Positions 1-11,819 of a stretch of 64,000 nucleotides of DNA are shown piece after piece (within the stretch, counting starts at the first letter, position 1; each line of letters begins with the position of its first letter). The notes beneath the pieces are model-generated. The model searched no databases. It was given only the letters and a program-made list of their open reading frames with translations, and was not told the origin of the DNA. The translations under genes were made by a program, and so were the position numbers. Source of the DNA: Biscogniauxia marginata (taxonomy: Eukaryota > Ascomycota > Sordariomycetes > Xylariales > Xylariaceae); the NCBI GenBank assembly GCA_022695795.1, contig MU404084.1, positions 186,001 to 250,000 on the forward strand, read 5' to 3'.

Positions 1-1126
1 GCAGACTCGCCGTAACTTAGACTTTTGACGGATTCAAAGCGCGCCTAGCGATACGATTTACCCCCACTCGTAGCTCTCAGGGTTTCACGGCCACGACCAC
101 GAATCAGAAGATCAGTATAGGTTGAGGGGTGTTGAGATGCGATGCCAATCGTAAGTTAGGATCTGAGCACGCAATCTGTCGGCGATGCGACTGGATCGGT
201 TGATGCCGCTATATAGACTAGAAGTGGGAGGCTCTAGGGACGGGAGGATGCGAACGTCGTATAGAGACAATGGATGACATCGTGACAGCCGCCTTTTTCC
301 ACCTTCTAGTAAATCTTCTTCGTGGGGCTACTAGGAAAGAGTCCAGGGCCAGTCACTGGCCGAATCCGCACACTGCTTAGAAATCCAATTAGAGCTTGGG
401 TAAGCATCATGGAAGAATCAGAGCAGAAGATAAGTTTGTTAGTGCTAACAGCATTATTACGACTACTATTCCGTACTACCAAGATAGGAAACAGAACAGT
501 GGAACATCCCGAGGGCGGCCCGCTTCGGCAAAACCCTACATACCTAAAAAGAGGCTGCGTGTGGCTTCGATGTTGTGCATTAGCCACAAGAACTCACACC
601 GATGAAAGCCGGCCGAAGCCTAACCTTAGGTAGGTAGGCACCTTAGGTACCTACCTAAGGTTCTGTTAGGTCGAAACGAGTGGTGCAAAAAGTTATACAT
701 TAACATTAGGTTTCCCGTGAACATGAACCCCCCTGCCCCCGATCCCTATCTACCTAAACTTACTCAAGTGAAGAAAGTGTCTTGAGTAAAATACATTATT
801 GATGTACCAGTCTCAGCCGAGCAAGAGAAACATGACCTAACATTGTCCTACTTATACGATGCCATTCTATGCGAATCTATATCCGTGAGTCGAATCTTAT
901 AGTCTTTGGGTATTCAAGCGATAAAGCAAAAAGGTGAAGAAAAGAGAAGCGAAGGAAAAGGTGAAACCCCCCTTTTACCTCCCCTAAGATAAGCCACAGG
1001 AATAAACTACCCTGTCATATGATCCGACTTCTCACTCAATCCGCTGGAAGTCTCGTTCATCTGATCGGCGGCTTCTTCGTCTGTGAGCTGATGTCCGATG
1101 ATGGCTTCAAATCTCTGTATGTCTTA
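1..1126. other. Spacer, no gene seen
   Basis: No open frame here looks like a protein I know, and no RNA gene is visible. The stretch holds a perfect 15-bp inverted repeat at 622-662, listed separately, and a pyrimidine/purine-rich patch near 930-990. It lies downstream of the permease, whose stop is at 1127 on the minus strand, so its right end should contain that gene's 3' UTR. Confidence 0.6.
622..662. repeat. Perfect 15-bp inverted repeat (hairpin)
   Basis: AACCTTAGGTAGGTA at 622-636 is the exact reverse complement of 648-662, separated by an 11-nt spacer. It is built from the same TAGG/CCTA unit that recurs in spacers across the window. It lies 465 bp beyond the permease stop, rather far for that gene's 3' end. 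Confidence 0.85.
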
Positions 1127-3210
1127 TTAGCCAACTAAGATCTCTTCGCACTTATTACTTCGAGACAGCACGGAGCGACTTACGGGCCCTTCAAACGTTT
1201 TGCCGTACGCGATCCAATACGTGCCGACGAGAATCAAGAAAATGCCGATGACGACGGTGACATAGTCTGTCGAAGTTAGAAAATCCATTGTTGATCTGAT
1301 GCCTCGCCGAGAAGGGATTATTATCTTACTCATATCATCACTCGAGACGGGTAGGGAGGCCGGGAAACAAAAGAACTACACATTCATGTTAGTCTCACGG
1401 CAACGCTAAGGGTGTTTAAACTATAAAAAGAGAATTTTTAAAAAAAAGAAGAAGAATAAATATCAACTATAGCTACTCACCACGGATGTCACGACAACAA
1501 AGATGGTCGCAATTACGTTGAGAGCCCACCCGCTCTTACCAAGCGCGAAGTACGTCTGTTCTGATTGGTACTTCCGGAGCACACCACGACCACGGACAAG
1601 TAGCGCGATGACGGGAAAGACGTAGGAGACGTTAAGAAAGATGGTGCAGCTAGCCACATAGGCACTAAAGGCCACCGAGGGACCGAGATACAACAAGCCG
1701 AACAGCACGTTGAAGACGAAAGTGGCCACGATGGTGCGGATAGGTACGTTGAGGCCAGGGTCGATGTGTGCAAAGCTGAGCCTCGGTCAGACTACCTACC
1801 AATAAGGGGGTTAAGGTAAACCTAGATCAAGGGCTGCACTCACTAGTTGTGATACACAATGCCTCTGTCTCGGGCCATAGCGAAGAGTAATCGGCTCGAG
1901 CTTGTTACACAACCGTTCGTGCCATTGATAAAGCAGACTGCTAGCATCAATGTGAGAACCGTTGCAGCAGCGCGGCTGCCTGTTGACTGGAGTATCAGCT
2001 CAGCAATCGGCATATTCGTCGCCGTGTCTAGGACCGTTTCGGGATCCACGATGCAGAAGAGTATGACAAGGATGAAGACAGTGCCACTAGATTGACACAG
2101 GGGGGCGTCAGTGGGTGTCACAGACAGGCGATGCGCAGCAGCCACAACTCACGTTACTCCACCGACACCAACGGCATATAGGATGGCTCGAGGGGCATCG
2201 ATCGACGGCCGTGGCATTTCCTCCGTCATGTGCAACGCCGCGTCGAACCCGATGAGCGAGAGTGCTGACTGCAGCAGACCTAAAATCCAAGACATGCCGT
2301 CCGACCAGCCTGTTTCGTTCTGGAAGTCCGCAAATACATAGTGGGCGTCATTCTTGTCAGAGGTCGCAAGTAGGACGATGCTGATGATGATAACTGCCAG
2401 GATAGACCAATACAGCGCCGCATCGTTCCATCTGCCTAATATCTTGTTCCCCCAGATATTCGCGCACGTGGTGAAGATGAGTATCGCTAGGAAGATCAAG
2501 TAGGTTGCCCACGCCTCAATCACGTACGTCCCACCCGAAGCAATGACGGCGGCCGCTTGGATGAACTGTGCTGTGGGTCAAACTATAAGTAGCTGTCTAC
2601 GACTAGCTCCGGACTGTGGCCGCTTACCAGCAAAGAAGCCTTCCGTAGTCACCAAAGTGAGCCATCCCGCGATATTAGTCCATCCTACCCAAAAACTCTA
2701 CAAGGGGGTAGTTAGTCTTGGCGCGGTATTCTGGTAACGCCGACAGTAGCCGATATTAAACGGAAACGAACCATTGATTTCTTCCACTTCTCCGCGGACA
2801 AGGCGTAGACAAAGTGGTATTGGCCGCCCGCGGTCGGCCAGATGGCCGCGAGCTCTCCGAGGCTCGCAGCCAGGGCGAGATTACAGAGGACACAGAAAAC
2901 GAAACCGTAGAGGAACGACACGGAGCCCCCCGACGGAAGCACAAGGCCAATCGACCCGGCCAGGGCAATCCAAGTGCTGTGCGCGGTCCATTAGCAAAAG
3001 TTGCTTCGAGGTTGCGCCCTGTATTACACCACGATTCGACGCCTCCCCAACAAAAAAGAACCCCCCCCCCCCCCAAAAAAAAACCCTCCCGACTCACTTG
3101 AGGATAGCAAAGGTCAGAGCCACCATTGTCAGCCTCGACAAGCGCGGCTGCAGACGACCTTCGGCGGCCCCTGTTGATGATGATGACGACGACCGGCCCA
3201 AAGCTGCCAT
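1127..3210 (-). CDS. APC-family permease (choline/GABA-type)
   Basis: Seven exons on the minus strand: 3098-3210, 2772-2976, 2628-2697, 2153-2570, 1844-2086, 1481-1775 and 1127-1375. They total 531 codons including stop (530 aa), every junction is GT-AG and keeps phase, and the length is typical for fungal amino-acid/choline permeases. Telling stretches are LPSGGSVSFLYGF, LAAIWPTAGGQYHFVYAL, GWLTLVTTEGFFA, LIGFDAALHMTEEMPRP and VTSSSRLLFAMARDRG. The last two are hallmarks of the HNM1/UGA4-like branch of the APC superfamily, which makes proton-coupled plasma-membrane uptake of choline, GABA or amino acids likely. About 12 hydrophobic segments can be counted. The cytoplasmic N-terminus before the first helix is short (about 30 residues, Ser-rich). 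The start is the first ATG of an open frame leading into a conserved first helix. Substrate cannot be told from sequence. Intron 1 carries a C14/A9 homopolymer run. Confidence 0.9.
3061..3083. repeat. C14 then A9 homopolymer run in permease intron 1
   Basis: Fourteen C followed by nine A on the plus strand, so T9 then G14 in the transcript orientation, directly downstream of the permease's first donor site at 3092-3097. The run sits inside an otherwise ordinary intron of about 121 nt. Confidence 0.85.
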
Positions 3211-5129
3211 GACGTGAGATCAGGCCGAGGGCACAAATAAGGGGGGAAAATTAAATTATAAAAAAATTTAAAGAGTCTCGATAACGCAGTTTTCAATTCA
3301 ACAAAGCTGCTAGGCCAGGTTCGTCACGAATACAAGGAAGGCGATGGTGGGCGACCTTTAAATAACCCCCTCGTAATAGCCTCACGCGGTGTAACACGAA
3401 CAGGTGTGCACATTGTGTTATGGAGGAGGAGGAGGAAAATAATAAGCCTGCTCCTTGCTTCCCTGTCACTTTGCTGAAATAAAACGGTGATACTAAAAAC
3501 AAAGGCTCTCCCTCTGTAAGCGCGAGGCTGGGAGTCCGAGCTTTCTTCTAGTTGCCCCTTTTCCCTTTTTTCTTTCTCTTCGATAGGGCTGAAAAGTCGG
3601 TCTTATAAATGCCGGCTTAGGTTTCATTGCCCTCAGCCTCGTCCCAAAGTCTGCCTATTGGTCCGAACAGAACATGCAGGCTGATCTGGAAAGGGAGGGT
3701 TGTTGGTTTCTTTTGTGTTCATTCGATGCGGATGCAGACATGACACGGTTTCACCGCTTCTTTATTTCCTCTGCAATGAGGGAGGTTTGCGTTTGCATAA
3801 GATTTGTTTTTTGTTGGGTGTGACAGTAAGCAAGAGCAGACCAGACGACCAATGTCGTCGAGCCACTCTACCCCCTTTTCATCTTCGCCCCCCTCCCGCA
3901 TGCTATACAAAAAGTAACGGTAAAGAGAATTATCTTACGTTCACTCGGAAATCGATTTTGCTTTCTCTCAAGTGATTTTAAATCCCTCTTATTGCTATTT
4001 TTGTTCGAGAGGCTAGCTCGGTGATTATTATCTAGATCGCAAGGTGCCACCCGGTGAAGGTGCTCCCCTATATTCAAACTACGTAGAGGAGAAATATGTT
4101 ATCCCAAGTAAGGCCCTCGTCCCCCCTGTACACCACATACATGCCTTGCTCCGGAACCATCATACCGTCCCGGCCGAGGCAAGACCCCGCAGATAATATG
4201 CTTACGGCTGCATACAGGGACGTAGAAGGAAGGCCCCCAGAGCCCGTCCGTGCTAGGGTTACTTCGACAGAGGTGACAAGAAGTAACTGATCGAGCTTGA
4301 ATATGCAGCTCCCACGATTGGGAAGTCTATCCTAGGAAGGGATCTTAAATGCGGGGGACCCAAGCATGCAAGCAATCTTTAGACTTGCCGTAGACGCCGG
4401 AGATTGGCCCTGAACCCGTTCCTAGAAAAACCGGGCTCTACATATACATATGTATGTAGTTTGGTAGCTTACCAACCATGACCCGGTTCCAAACAGGGAG
4501 CATACATCTTAGGCCATGCAGGAGCGCTAATTAATCGTCCGATGGCCATTGGAAGGACTATGCGATCGCCGTTTTCACCTAGGTTAGTCCTAGGTGACTG
4601 TGTGACCTGCTCGATACCGAGCTGGGTGGTCCGTAACGAAGAGCTCCCCCCCTCCCCCAGAGAGAGGTAGGAAACATTGCTCAACGTTGAACAAAATAAA
4701 AGCACAAACAAAACCTAAAAATTTCAGAATCAAACGGTGTAACCGGTGGATAGAGCAGGTAAGGGGTTAATAGTTGCCACTGTATAGCAAGCAAGGTCGA
4801 CGCCGTCCAGACACCGAGCAACAGACCCGGGGAACAGATTATATATAAAGGGAGTGAGCCCTAGAGCGGTCTCTCCGAGAGGGAGAGAATTTACGGGATC
4901 TGCTAACGTGGAAGAACCCCGCATACCGCGTGTCCCCCTTGTCGAGTTGATATATATCTATATATACCTAGGTAGATATATGTATATATGCAAGAAGATG
5001 CTACCGCTTTGTGGTAAGAAGTCGAAATCCCAAAGCTTCTGTTAACGACCGTCACATCCTCTTCGCCGTCCTCCTCGCAGACGCCCTGCGCGATCGAAAT
5101 TGAAAGAAGAAGAAAACATTGTTGCAACG
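3211..5129. other. Spacer between divergent permease and nitrilase
   Basis: No protein-like frame was found in this 1.9 kb. It must hold the promoters of the permease (leftward) and the nitrilase (rightward). There are pyrimidine-rich stretches at 3547-3590 and an AT-rich block at 4950-4990 around the 10-bp palindrome TACCTAGGTA at 4965-4974, about 155 bp before the nitrilase start. Confidence 0.55.
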
Positions 5130-6349
5130 ATGGCCACGACCGTCCGCGTCGGCGCAGTCCAGGCAGAGCCCGTCTGGCTCGATCTCGACGGGAGCGTGGA
5201 CAAGACCATCAGTCTCATCGAGGGAGCGGCCGCGGATGGCGTACAGGTGCTTGGGTTTCCCGAGGTTTGGATCCCTGGGTATCCATGGTAAGGCCAAACC
5301 GTTTTGTATCTTCGAAGGGGGTTGTTAGAGAAAAGGGGCGAGGCGCAACGCGAACCCCCCTTCTACATTCCAGGCTAACAGTCGACTATTGTTGTCTGCG
5401 ACAAAGGTCCATGTGGACGTCGAGCGTCATCGAAAATACGCACATCATCCACGACTACATGGCCAACTCCATGCCGCGAGACTCGGACCAGATGAGGCGC
5501 ATCCAGGCTGCGGTGAAGAGAGCGGGCATGTTCGTGGTCCTCGGTTATAGCGAAAGAGACGGGTGCAGTCTGTATATGGCACAGTCGTTCATCTCGTCCG
5601 CGGGCGAGATCGTGCACCATCGACGGAAAATCAAGCCCACGCATGTAGAACGGACGATCTGGGGAGAGGGCCAGGCAGAGTCTCTCAAGTGCGTCGTTCC
5701 GTCACAGTTCGGTAAGATCGGTGGCTTGAACTGCTGGGAACACCTACAGCCTCTGCTTCGCTACTACGAATACTCGCAGGGAGTCCAGATACACGTGGCA
5801 AGGTGGGTCACGCCAGACGACAATTGCTGCAAGCATTTCTAATCAACTTGTTAGTTGGCCGGCCGAGTTCGAGATGCCAGACCCCAAGAAGATCGCATGG
5901 CTCTATCACGAGACTGGTGAAGCAAGCTACCGAGCAAGCCAGTTTATGGCGATCGAAGGACAGTGCTTCGTCTTGATTGCATCTCAAATCCTAACTGAAG
6001 AGAACTTGGAGAAAAACAACCTTTCTGGTAACCCCGTTACGAAGACGGTGAGATTATGAATCCTTTTTCCCTTGTTTCCCTTTCCCCCTTTCCCTCTGAA
6101 GGCTAACTTAGTCCTCCTTTATGTCAGCCTGGCGGTGGATTCTCCATGATTTTTGGTCCAGACGGCAAGCCGCTCTGCGAAGCTTTAGATGCCGGCGCCG
6201 AGGGTATCTTGATTGCTGATGTCAACCTGCGAGACATCGACTACCCGAAGGCATTCATTGATGTGGTTGGCCATTATGCTAGACCAGACCTACTCAGTTT
6301 ACTAGTGAACCCAACTCAGGACACACATGTGACGACAATGACAAAATAG
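5130..6349 (+). CDS. Nitrilase (aliphatic nitrilase/cyanide hydratase family)
   Basis: Four exons, 5130-5287, 5407-5802, 5855-6047 and 6128-6349, give 322 aa with all junctions in phase. The nitrilase superfamily triad is visible: Glu45 in [11 protein letters not shown], Lys127 in [13 protein letters not shown] and Cys162 in GGLNCWEH. Flanking segments ([45 protein letters not shown]) are those of branch-1 nitrilases, which turn nitriles into carboxylic acids plus ammonia in the cytosol. Cyanide hydratases belong to the same branch, tend to be somewhat longer (about 350-370 aa) and give formamide, so nitrilase is the better call. The chosen ATG opens directly into the first conserved strand ([12 protein letters not shown]). 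The gene is tail-to-tail with a Zn(II)2Cys6 regulator, with 97 bp between their stops. It appears intact; substrate is unknown. Confidence 0.93.
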
Positions 6350-6446
6350 CTAGTCGCACTTGCCAACGTCCTCGGGGTATAAGAGTAACGGGGAGCATGG
6401 TTCTCCCTCATTCCCGTAGGCAATAAAATTTTGCCATTGCTTGCCC

Positions 6447-8233
6447 TCAAATAAACCATGGCGCAGCAATATGCAGATCAATGGTGTCCCACCATTTGAG
6501 ATTAGCGGCTCGACCGTTGTCAGCCTGCAGGTCCTGTTGTTTCCAAAACGATTCAATAATATTCCTTAAAACGAAAACATTTCCGATGTGCCTCCTTTCA
6601 TCCATCAAGTCAAGCGCTTGGAGAATGTCTATCCGCTGTTTGTCGGTTTCGGTTTCACAAGCAATAACAAAGAGCGGCCAGGGGCTAGTGCAGACTTCTA
6701 AACGGCCGAGTATAAGAAAGGCTTGCTCGAGGTACCCCGATCTGAGCTCTTGCACCTGAGCATTGTTGCAAGTCCTTTGCAAGTAGAGAAATGTAGCGAT
6801 TCGGTACAACTCGGCGGTAGCAAGTATTCTTGTTCGCTCGTGCAGGGGTAGGCAATTTGCATCTAGGGGATGCAACCGTTGAGAAAGTGATGTAATTCTC
6901 TTCTCAACTGTGTGCCACTCGTCATTCTTGTGGGTTTGATCTTCGTGAGAAAGCGTGGGAGATTCTCCTCGAAGTTCGATCGCCCGCAGGTGATTTACGT
7001 AGCTGATTATCTCCATGACTTCTACTGAACAACCCAATGACCCAATTATCTAGAAATGGTCAGCCATGTCTCATAGACCAAAACATCGCAGAGGCAACTT
7101 ACCAGTGATGTATCAAAGTTAGTATCTCGTAGCAGGCGCAGAGATGCCGGACCGTCCGGCCATTGCTGGAGAGGTTGACTGAAACCACCAAGGATCTCGT
7201 GGTAGAGGAACCATGTATACAAGAAGCCATATGCTAGTCGCCCGCCGTGCATAGTGGCAAGCTCATGAAGCATATTTTGAGCCCCATAAAGATGCAAGCT
7301 CCAGTTACCTTCAGTCTCATCGAACACCTTGCTAGCGTAAGCATTCCTGGACACAAGTAGTGCTGCTTAGTGCGTACTCACGTTATAGACGCAGAGCATC
7401 ATCGATGTTGCTAGCTGCGTCTCGGCAGGTGCTGCGGATTCCGTCGATAACGATGACGATAGGGACCGGATGGCTTCGGCCTTATAGGAAAGAGCCTGCT
7501 CGGGTCCCCAAAGATGAAATGCACAGACGGCGAGGATAGCATTGCGGAGGCCGTGCGAGGCGCTGCCAAAATTCGCAAGCGCCATAGGCAATAAATCGTC
7601 TCGGAATCCATTATTAACGTCAATCGTGGAAATCATCCGCGAAAGCTTCTCACGATCTAATGCAAAACCGAATGAGCCTTCTGGAAACTCAAAGCGGGCA
7701 GCTGGGGGAGAAGGGCTCACAGTAGTTCATAAGATGTGACTCCTTCTCATGAAAGTTAGGAATCAAAGAAATATTTCGTGCTGGCTGCGGCCGTCCGCGA
7801 ACTAGAGAGAGGGTGTTAGGGGTCATCCCCTTCCTGGCGATTGCTAGGTCCGTATAGGTCACATTCAAAAACTGTTTGCCATAGTGGGCAGAGTCGATTT
7901 TCTGGTGATGGATGATCTGGTCTGGCAGGCGGTTTAGTCGGCGTCTACCGTCCGGCTGGTCCGGCCAGGCAAGACGAATTCCGTATCCCTGACATTCCCT
8001 CCCGGTACGGAGGCAGTTGTTGCAAGCGGGATAGCCACGATCGCAGCCGATTTTGCGTTCTTGGGCGAGGTTAATGGGCGTTGCGGCCGCTGGGGGTGGA
8101 GTGAGGTGAGCTTACTTTTGCAGGTCCAGCACCCTTGTGCTCGTCTTACAGTCTCCATCTTTTGGGCGGTCAAAGTCATAGTAGAACGGCAGAGATCAGG
8201 ATCAGGATCATACTCGGGGTCTGAGCCTTGCAT
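6447..8233 (-). CDS. Zn(II)2Cys6 transcription factor, Fungal_trans_2 type
   Basis: Five exons (8116-8233, 7721-8059, 7382-7656, 7103-7327, 6447-7049) join in phase to 519 aa. Exon 1 encodes the start of the binuclear cluster and exon 2 the rest. Cysteines fall at about 35, 38, 45, 52, 55 and 62 (GCWTCKKRKIGCDRGYPACN), with the C-x2-C-x6-C-x6-C-x2-C-x6-C spacing. Exons 3-5 carry LMNYYREKLSRMI, RDDLLPMALANFGS and MMLCVYNVFDETEGNWSLHL, typical of the fungal-specific Fungal_trans_2 domain. Two introns were settled by conserved residues: 64 nt ending in TTAG at 7657, and 54 nt ending in CAAG at 7328. It should act in the nucleus as a DNA-binding regulator. Its position opposite the nitrilase suggests, but does not prove, that the nitrilase is a target. 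Start taken at the first ATG of the frame. Confidence 0.88.
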
Positions 8234-9956
8234 CCTCAGCACGGCTTCTGGCACTTGGAAGATGACAAGGCTGAAAGGGGAGCGGGCCCACGACGGAAGA
8301 TCCGGTGGCGGTAAGGTATATTAATCAACCAGGCGCGACTACAGGTCCGAAACGTTGTTCCCATCAACTACCAAGTCGGCGATACCATCGTACGATTCAT
8401 TGCAATAATCCCTATGCGAATCTTCCCATCCTGGCGATTGACAAGCAGATTGGTTTTGCGCGCGACGCCTTGCAGGATCGGTTTGGTCGAGGCAGCAAGA
8501 GCACACAGCGATGTCGTGGTAGAAATGAGGATCTCCTCAATTCTGTGGCCAATAGGAAGCGGTAGATCTCCAGGGTTGGCAGCGATCAAATCCCGAGTGG
8601 CCGGAAAAGACCCCGAGCCCTTGGGTCGTGGAATGTCGCGTAGAGATACTACACACACATAAAGCCATGCGACGGACGACCAGGCTCGCAATCTAGATTC
8701 GAGCTTGACGGTTGTCGGTGTTCGAGACGGCACATGCAATGACACGGGGAGGGTCGCGACTAGTTAATGTGATTTCGGTTTCTCGGCGATTAATCCGTAA
8801 AAGCGGGGATTTCACGATCCAAAAGGGCTTTGAAGTCTGCTGTTACGCTGACAAGACACACACATAGCGCCAACAGCTATCGAGATACGTCATGCCCTGT
8901 GTCTCGAGAGCTATCTTAAGACATCTGTCCCGCCCGTCCCTGCAATGCTGCTGACTCGGTGCCACTTGACCAGCGGGATCTGTTGTGTATGTATGTTGAA
9001 GATCATCGCATATGTGAGACAGACATTGGAGTCTAGGCGGAGAGAGAGAGAGAGATAATGATAGAAATTGCCCACGGCATCGGCATCAGCATCAGCACCT
9101 AGGTATGATCACACACTATCGCCTGCTACCTCTGCTGTTGACGTCGACTGATGTTTGGTGACGGCGACCGTGACAGCGACAGCACATCCCGCTCTTGGCA
9201 CTAGCCATGTGAAGAGTTCGACGAGACCGACTGTCTCTGCATCTCGATTGGTACGAGGGATAAGATGATCGCACGGACGACCGGATATTGACTTTCTGAG
9301 TCCCAGGATGATGAATACAATACACAAGAACGAACGGGGGTTCTCCGCAGGACGTGCCCGCGGTACTACCTAGCACATAACTCAGCATCTTATTTCATGC
9401 TATACCGCGGTATAGCAGATGCAAAGATGACAGGAGAAAAAAATAAATAACTGAGGTAGCTAGCCTTATACAGGTAGGAGGCGTTATACTTTTTAAATTG
9501 ACATCGAGCCGAGTCCTAGGGCTGGTCCAGGGCTGGCAAATTGGGTCTGGGATGCATGGGTGGAGGCGGGTGAGAGGGGACGTGGCTTAAGACTTTTCAA
9601 GTTTGTGGCTGTCCTGGTCACATGTGTGGCTTGCCGATGGCGCGATGCTCGGTGCTGGGTTCGTGTAGCACATGAACGCATTTGGCAAGGGCCGAGGTCC
9701 ATTTCACATGTGTTACACGCTGGAGCGCAGAGGTACCTAGGTACCTACCTAGTAGTAAGCGGGTGCGGCGTCATTGCGTCTGCTAGCTTTGAGCTTCCTC
9801 GATCCGAGAACCAAGCCCAGGAGTTAAAATAACCTACAAGAATCCTTCAAGTCCTCCCCCTCAGAAATCTCCACAAAGTTCCTCACATCTTCATTCTCAT
9901 AGGATTATCTACCGTTTTGTAGTGTGTTCTCGCAGCTGTCTCCACCACTTTACAAA
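8234..9956. other. Spacer upstream of regulator and SCP2 gene
   Basis: This 1.7 kb holds the promoters of the leftward regulator and the rightward SCP2 gene. The longest open frame is on the minus strand at 8368-8745 (about 125 codons, Ser/Arg/Pro-rich). I do not recognise it and do not call it a gene. A 16-bp perfect palindrome is at 9731-9746. Confidence 0.5.
9731..9746. repeat. 16-bp perfect palindrome AGGTACCTAGGTACCT
   Basis: The 16 bases equal their own reverse complement and end 210 bp before the SCP2 start codon. Further CCTACCTAG follows on its right. It is one of several AGGTACCT/TACCTAGGTA palindromes in this window. It could be a binding site, but equally a fragment of the dispersed repeat. 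Confidence 0.8.
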
Positions 9957-10472
9957 ATGAGTCTCAAAAACGGTGCGTTCCCTGGCTTACCCGCTTAGTT
10001 TGCCGAGCTAAACGAATCGCTGATGCTGACAATCGATTTGGACAGACAAGTTCCCTTCCTCGGAAGCTTTCGAGGGGATCAACGCGGCACTCTCCTCAAG
10101 CGACGCCGACCGGAAAGACGCCATCAAACAAGGAAACGCTGTCTTCGCATTCAACCTCAAGAACAATGCCGGTGAGGTTGAGAGCTGGCACATCGACCTA
10201 AAGGAGAAGGGCACTGTCGGCACCGGTTTGGGAAACAAGCCAACCGGTGAGTTCCATTTGAACGCCTCCCTTTATATGGTGCAGCAACTGATATCAGGCA
10301 ACTCACAGTCACCCTCTCGCTCTCCGACGAAGATTTCGGCAAACTCGTAGCTGGAGAGGCTAACGCCCAACGTTTGTTCATGTCGGGAAAGCTCAAGGTG
10401 AAGGGCGATGTGATGAAGGCGACCAAGTTAGACCCTATTCTGAAGAAGGCACAGACTAAGGCCAAGTTGTAA
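9957..10472 (+). CDS. SCP2 sterol-transfer domain protein, peroxisomal
   Basis: Three exons (9957-9972, 10046-10246, 10309-10472) give a 126-aa protein that is a single SCP2 domain, the usual size of the stand-alone fungal form (POX18-like, oleate-inducible in yeasts). Recognisable parts are QGNAVFAFNLKNNAGEVESW, TVTLSLSDEDFGKLVAGE, QRLFMSGKLKVKGDVMKATK and LDPILKKA. The last three residues are AKL, an accepted type 1 peroxisomal targeting signal, so the product should enter peroxisomes and bind or transfer acyl-CoAs or sterols for beta-oxidation. The first exon codes only five whole codons and one base of the sixth. The short 5' exon, the in-phase junctions and the stop right after AKL all support this model. 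Confidence 0.92.
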
Positions 10473-11819
10473 GATGTTTTGGTGGTAGCTAGGTTGCAGC
10501 ATATCGATGTCGGCTGGTTAGACTATAGCCGGATCGGTTGGGTATTATGCCAGAGCACTCCATGTATAATTCTTTCTTATTCAGTCTTAGAGAACTCGAT
10601 ACCACCTTGCCCGTTACAATTATGTATTCCGTCTTTCAAATGCCGGATATCGAGGGTGTCTTCAAGAGCCAGTCCCCTCCATAAGACTACTGCATACCAT
10701 TTGTTACTGCTAAAACGAAGTGGATCAATGTAACGTAAGCCCTCGTGACGGGGAATAGCGCACATCTTATCTTGTTATAGAGTCGTTGTCGTCAATCTAT
10801 GATAGCAGCTATGATTCCAAACGTGATGCTAGAAGAGCAAGAGTAATGGTATGGTGACAACTACACGACATCAGGGAGTCGGCATATTAATGGGCACAAA
10901 ATGTGACACACATCGGGTGCCCCAACATCCAAACGCAGAACGCACAGCTTGAACCTCACCCGCTTCAATGAACAATACTACCTACCTTCAAGGGGTCTAA
11001 GATATGTACGGAATCGTACATAACCGTGTCTAGTCTTCGTCAATGTCAATCCCGTCCCGTCCGACACAGTCGCGTCATGCGGAGAGCGACTAGTCAAGTG
11101 TAGACCAATAAAAGATGGAGAATTTAAAAGGTGTAGATGCAGGCGGTAGGTACAAGGTACTTACAGTGGAGCCCCGGCGGGCCCTCCAACATGAAGGGGA
11201 AGAATTGTTAATCCTTATTGAATGGAGCCTAGGAGGTAGGTAGTACTAGGTTCAGTTGGGACGGGACCTCAGGCTTTCGTTCTCATTGACCGGGTGACGG
11301 GCGGACAAAAACCCCTGATTCCTGATTGGGCTTGGCGTAGGCTGTCCCTTGTCCGTCCTTGTTTTTTAGGCGCCATCGTTCCCCCCAGCACGAGTGCACA
11401 AGCCCAGCGCGGCCCAAATAACATACATCACCTTTTTTTTTCTCTCTCGAGGCAAAACTCCCCTGCCATCAGAACAAGCATTTGAACACTATCGAGGATC
11501 GACATCGACCATCGAGAAGCTCCAGCTACACATGTCTACATCTCGTGTCGAATAAAAGTTATCCTCGAATCTTTATTGATACGTGGTGCTTGAGCTGCTG
11601 CCATTGTGGCATTGTAGCATTCTTCTCCCTTCGTTTTCTTTGATCCATTCATTCCATCCATCAACCCACCACCCACTCATCCCTCCTACTTCCTCCGTCA
11701 CCAACCCGGCTTTCTCGACTCGACGCGCGCATCACCTCATCGGTCGCGGCATTCGAGTTTCGAGAATTTACGCGTTTTCGCACCAGAACTGCTATCTTCG
11801 TTCTAACGCGTCATTCACG
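10473..11819. other. Spacer and probable long 5' leader of the nucleoporin
   Basis: No gene is recognised in this 1.3 kb. The frame of the nucleoporin stays open upstream to an ATG at 11583, but that 79-codon extension is Ser/His/Pro-rich without domain features and reads like a leader, so I exclude it. A T10 tract lies at 11431-11440. Confidence 0.5.

Noticed and set aside
7328..7381. Apparent frame break after MMLCVYN in the same regulator
   Set aside because: A 54-nt intron ending in CAAG gives the conserved VYNVFDETEG and keeps the frame.
7702..7720. Apparent frameshift or 19-nt intron in the first Zn(II)2Cys6 regulator
   Set aside because: A 64-nt intron (7657-7720) restores the conserved LMNYYREKL and keeps the frame, so the gene is intact.
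8368..8745. 125-codon minus-strand frame upstream of the first regulator
   Set aside because: No recognisable family and no in-phase neighbouring exon; kept only as a remark in the spacer entry.
11583..11819. 79-codon N-terminal extension of the nucleoporin frame
   Set aside because: Low-complexity, leader-like composition; conserved-looking protein begins at 11820.
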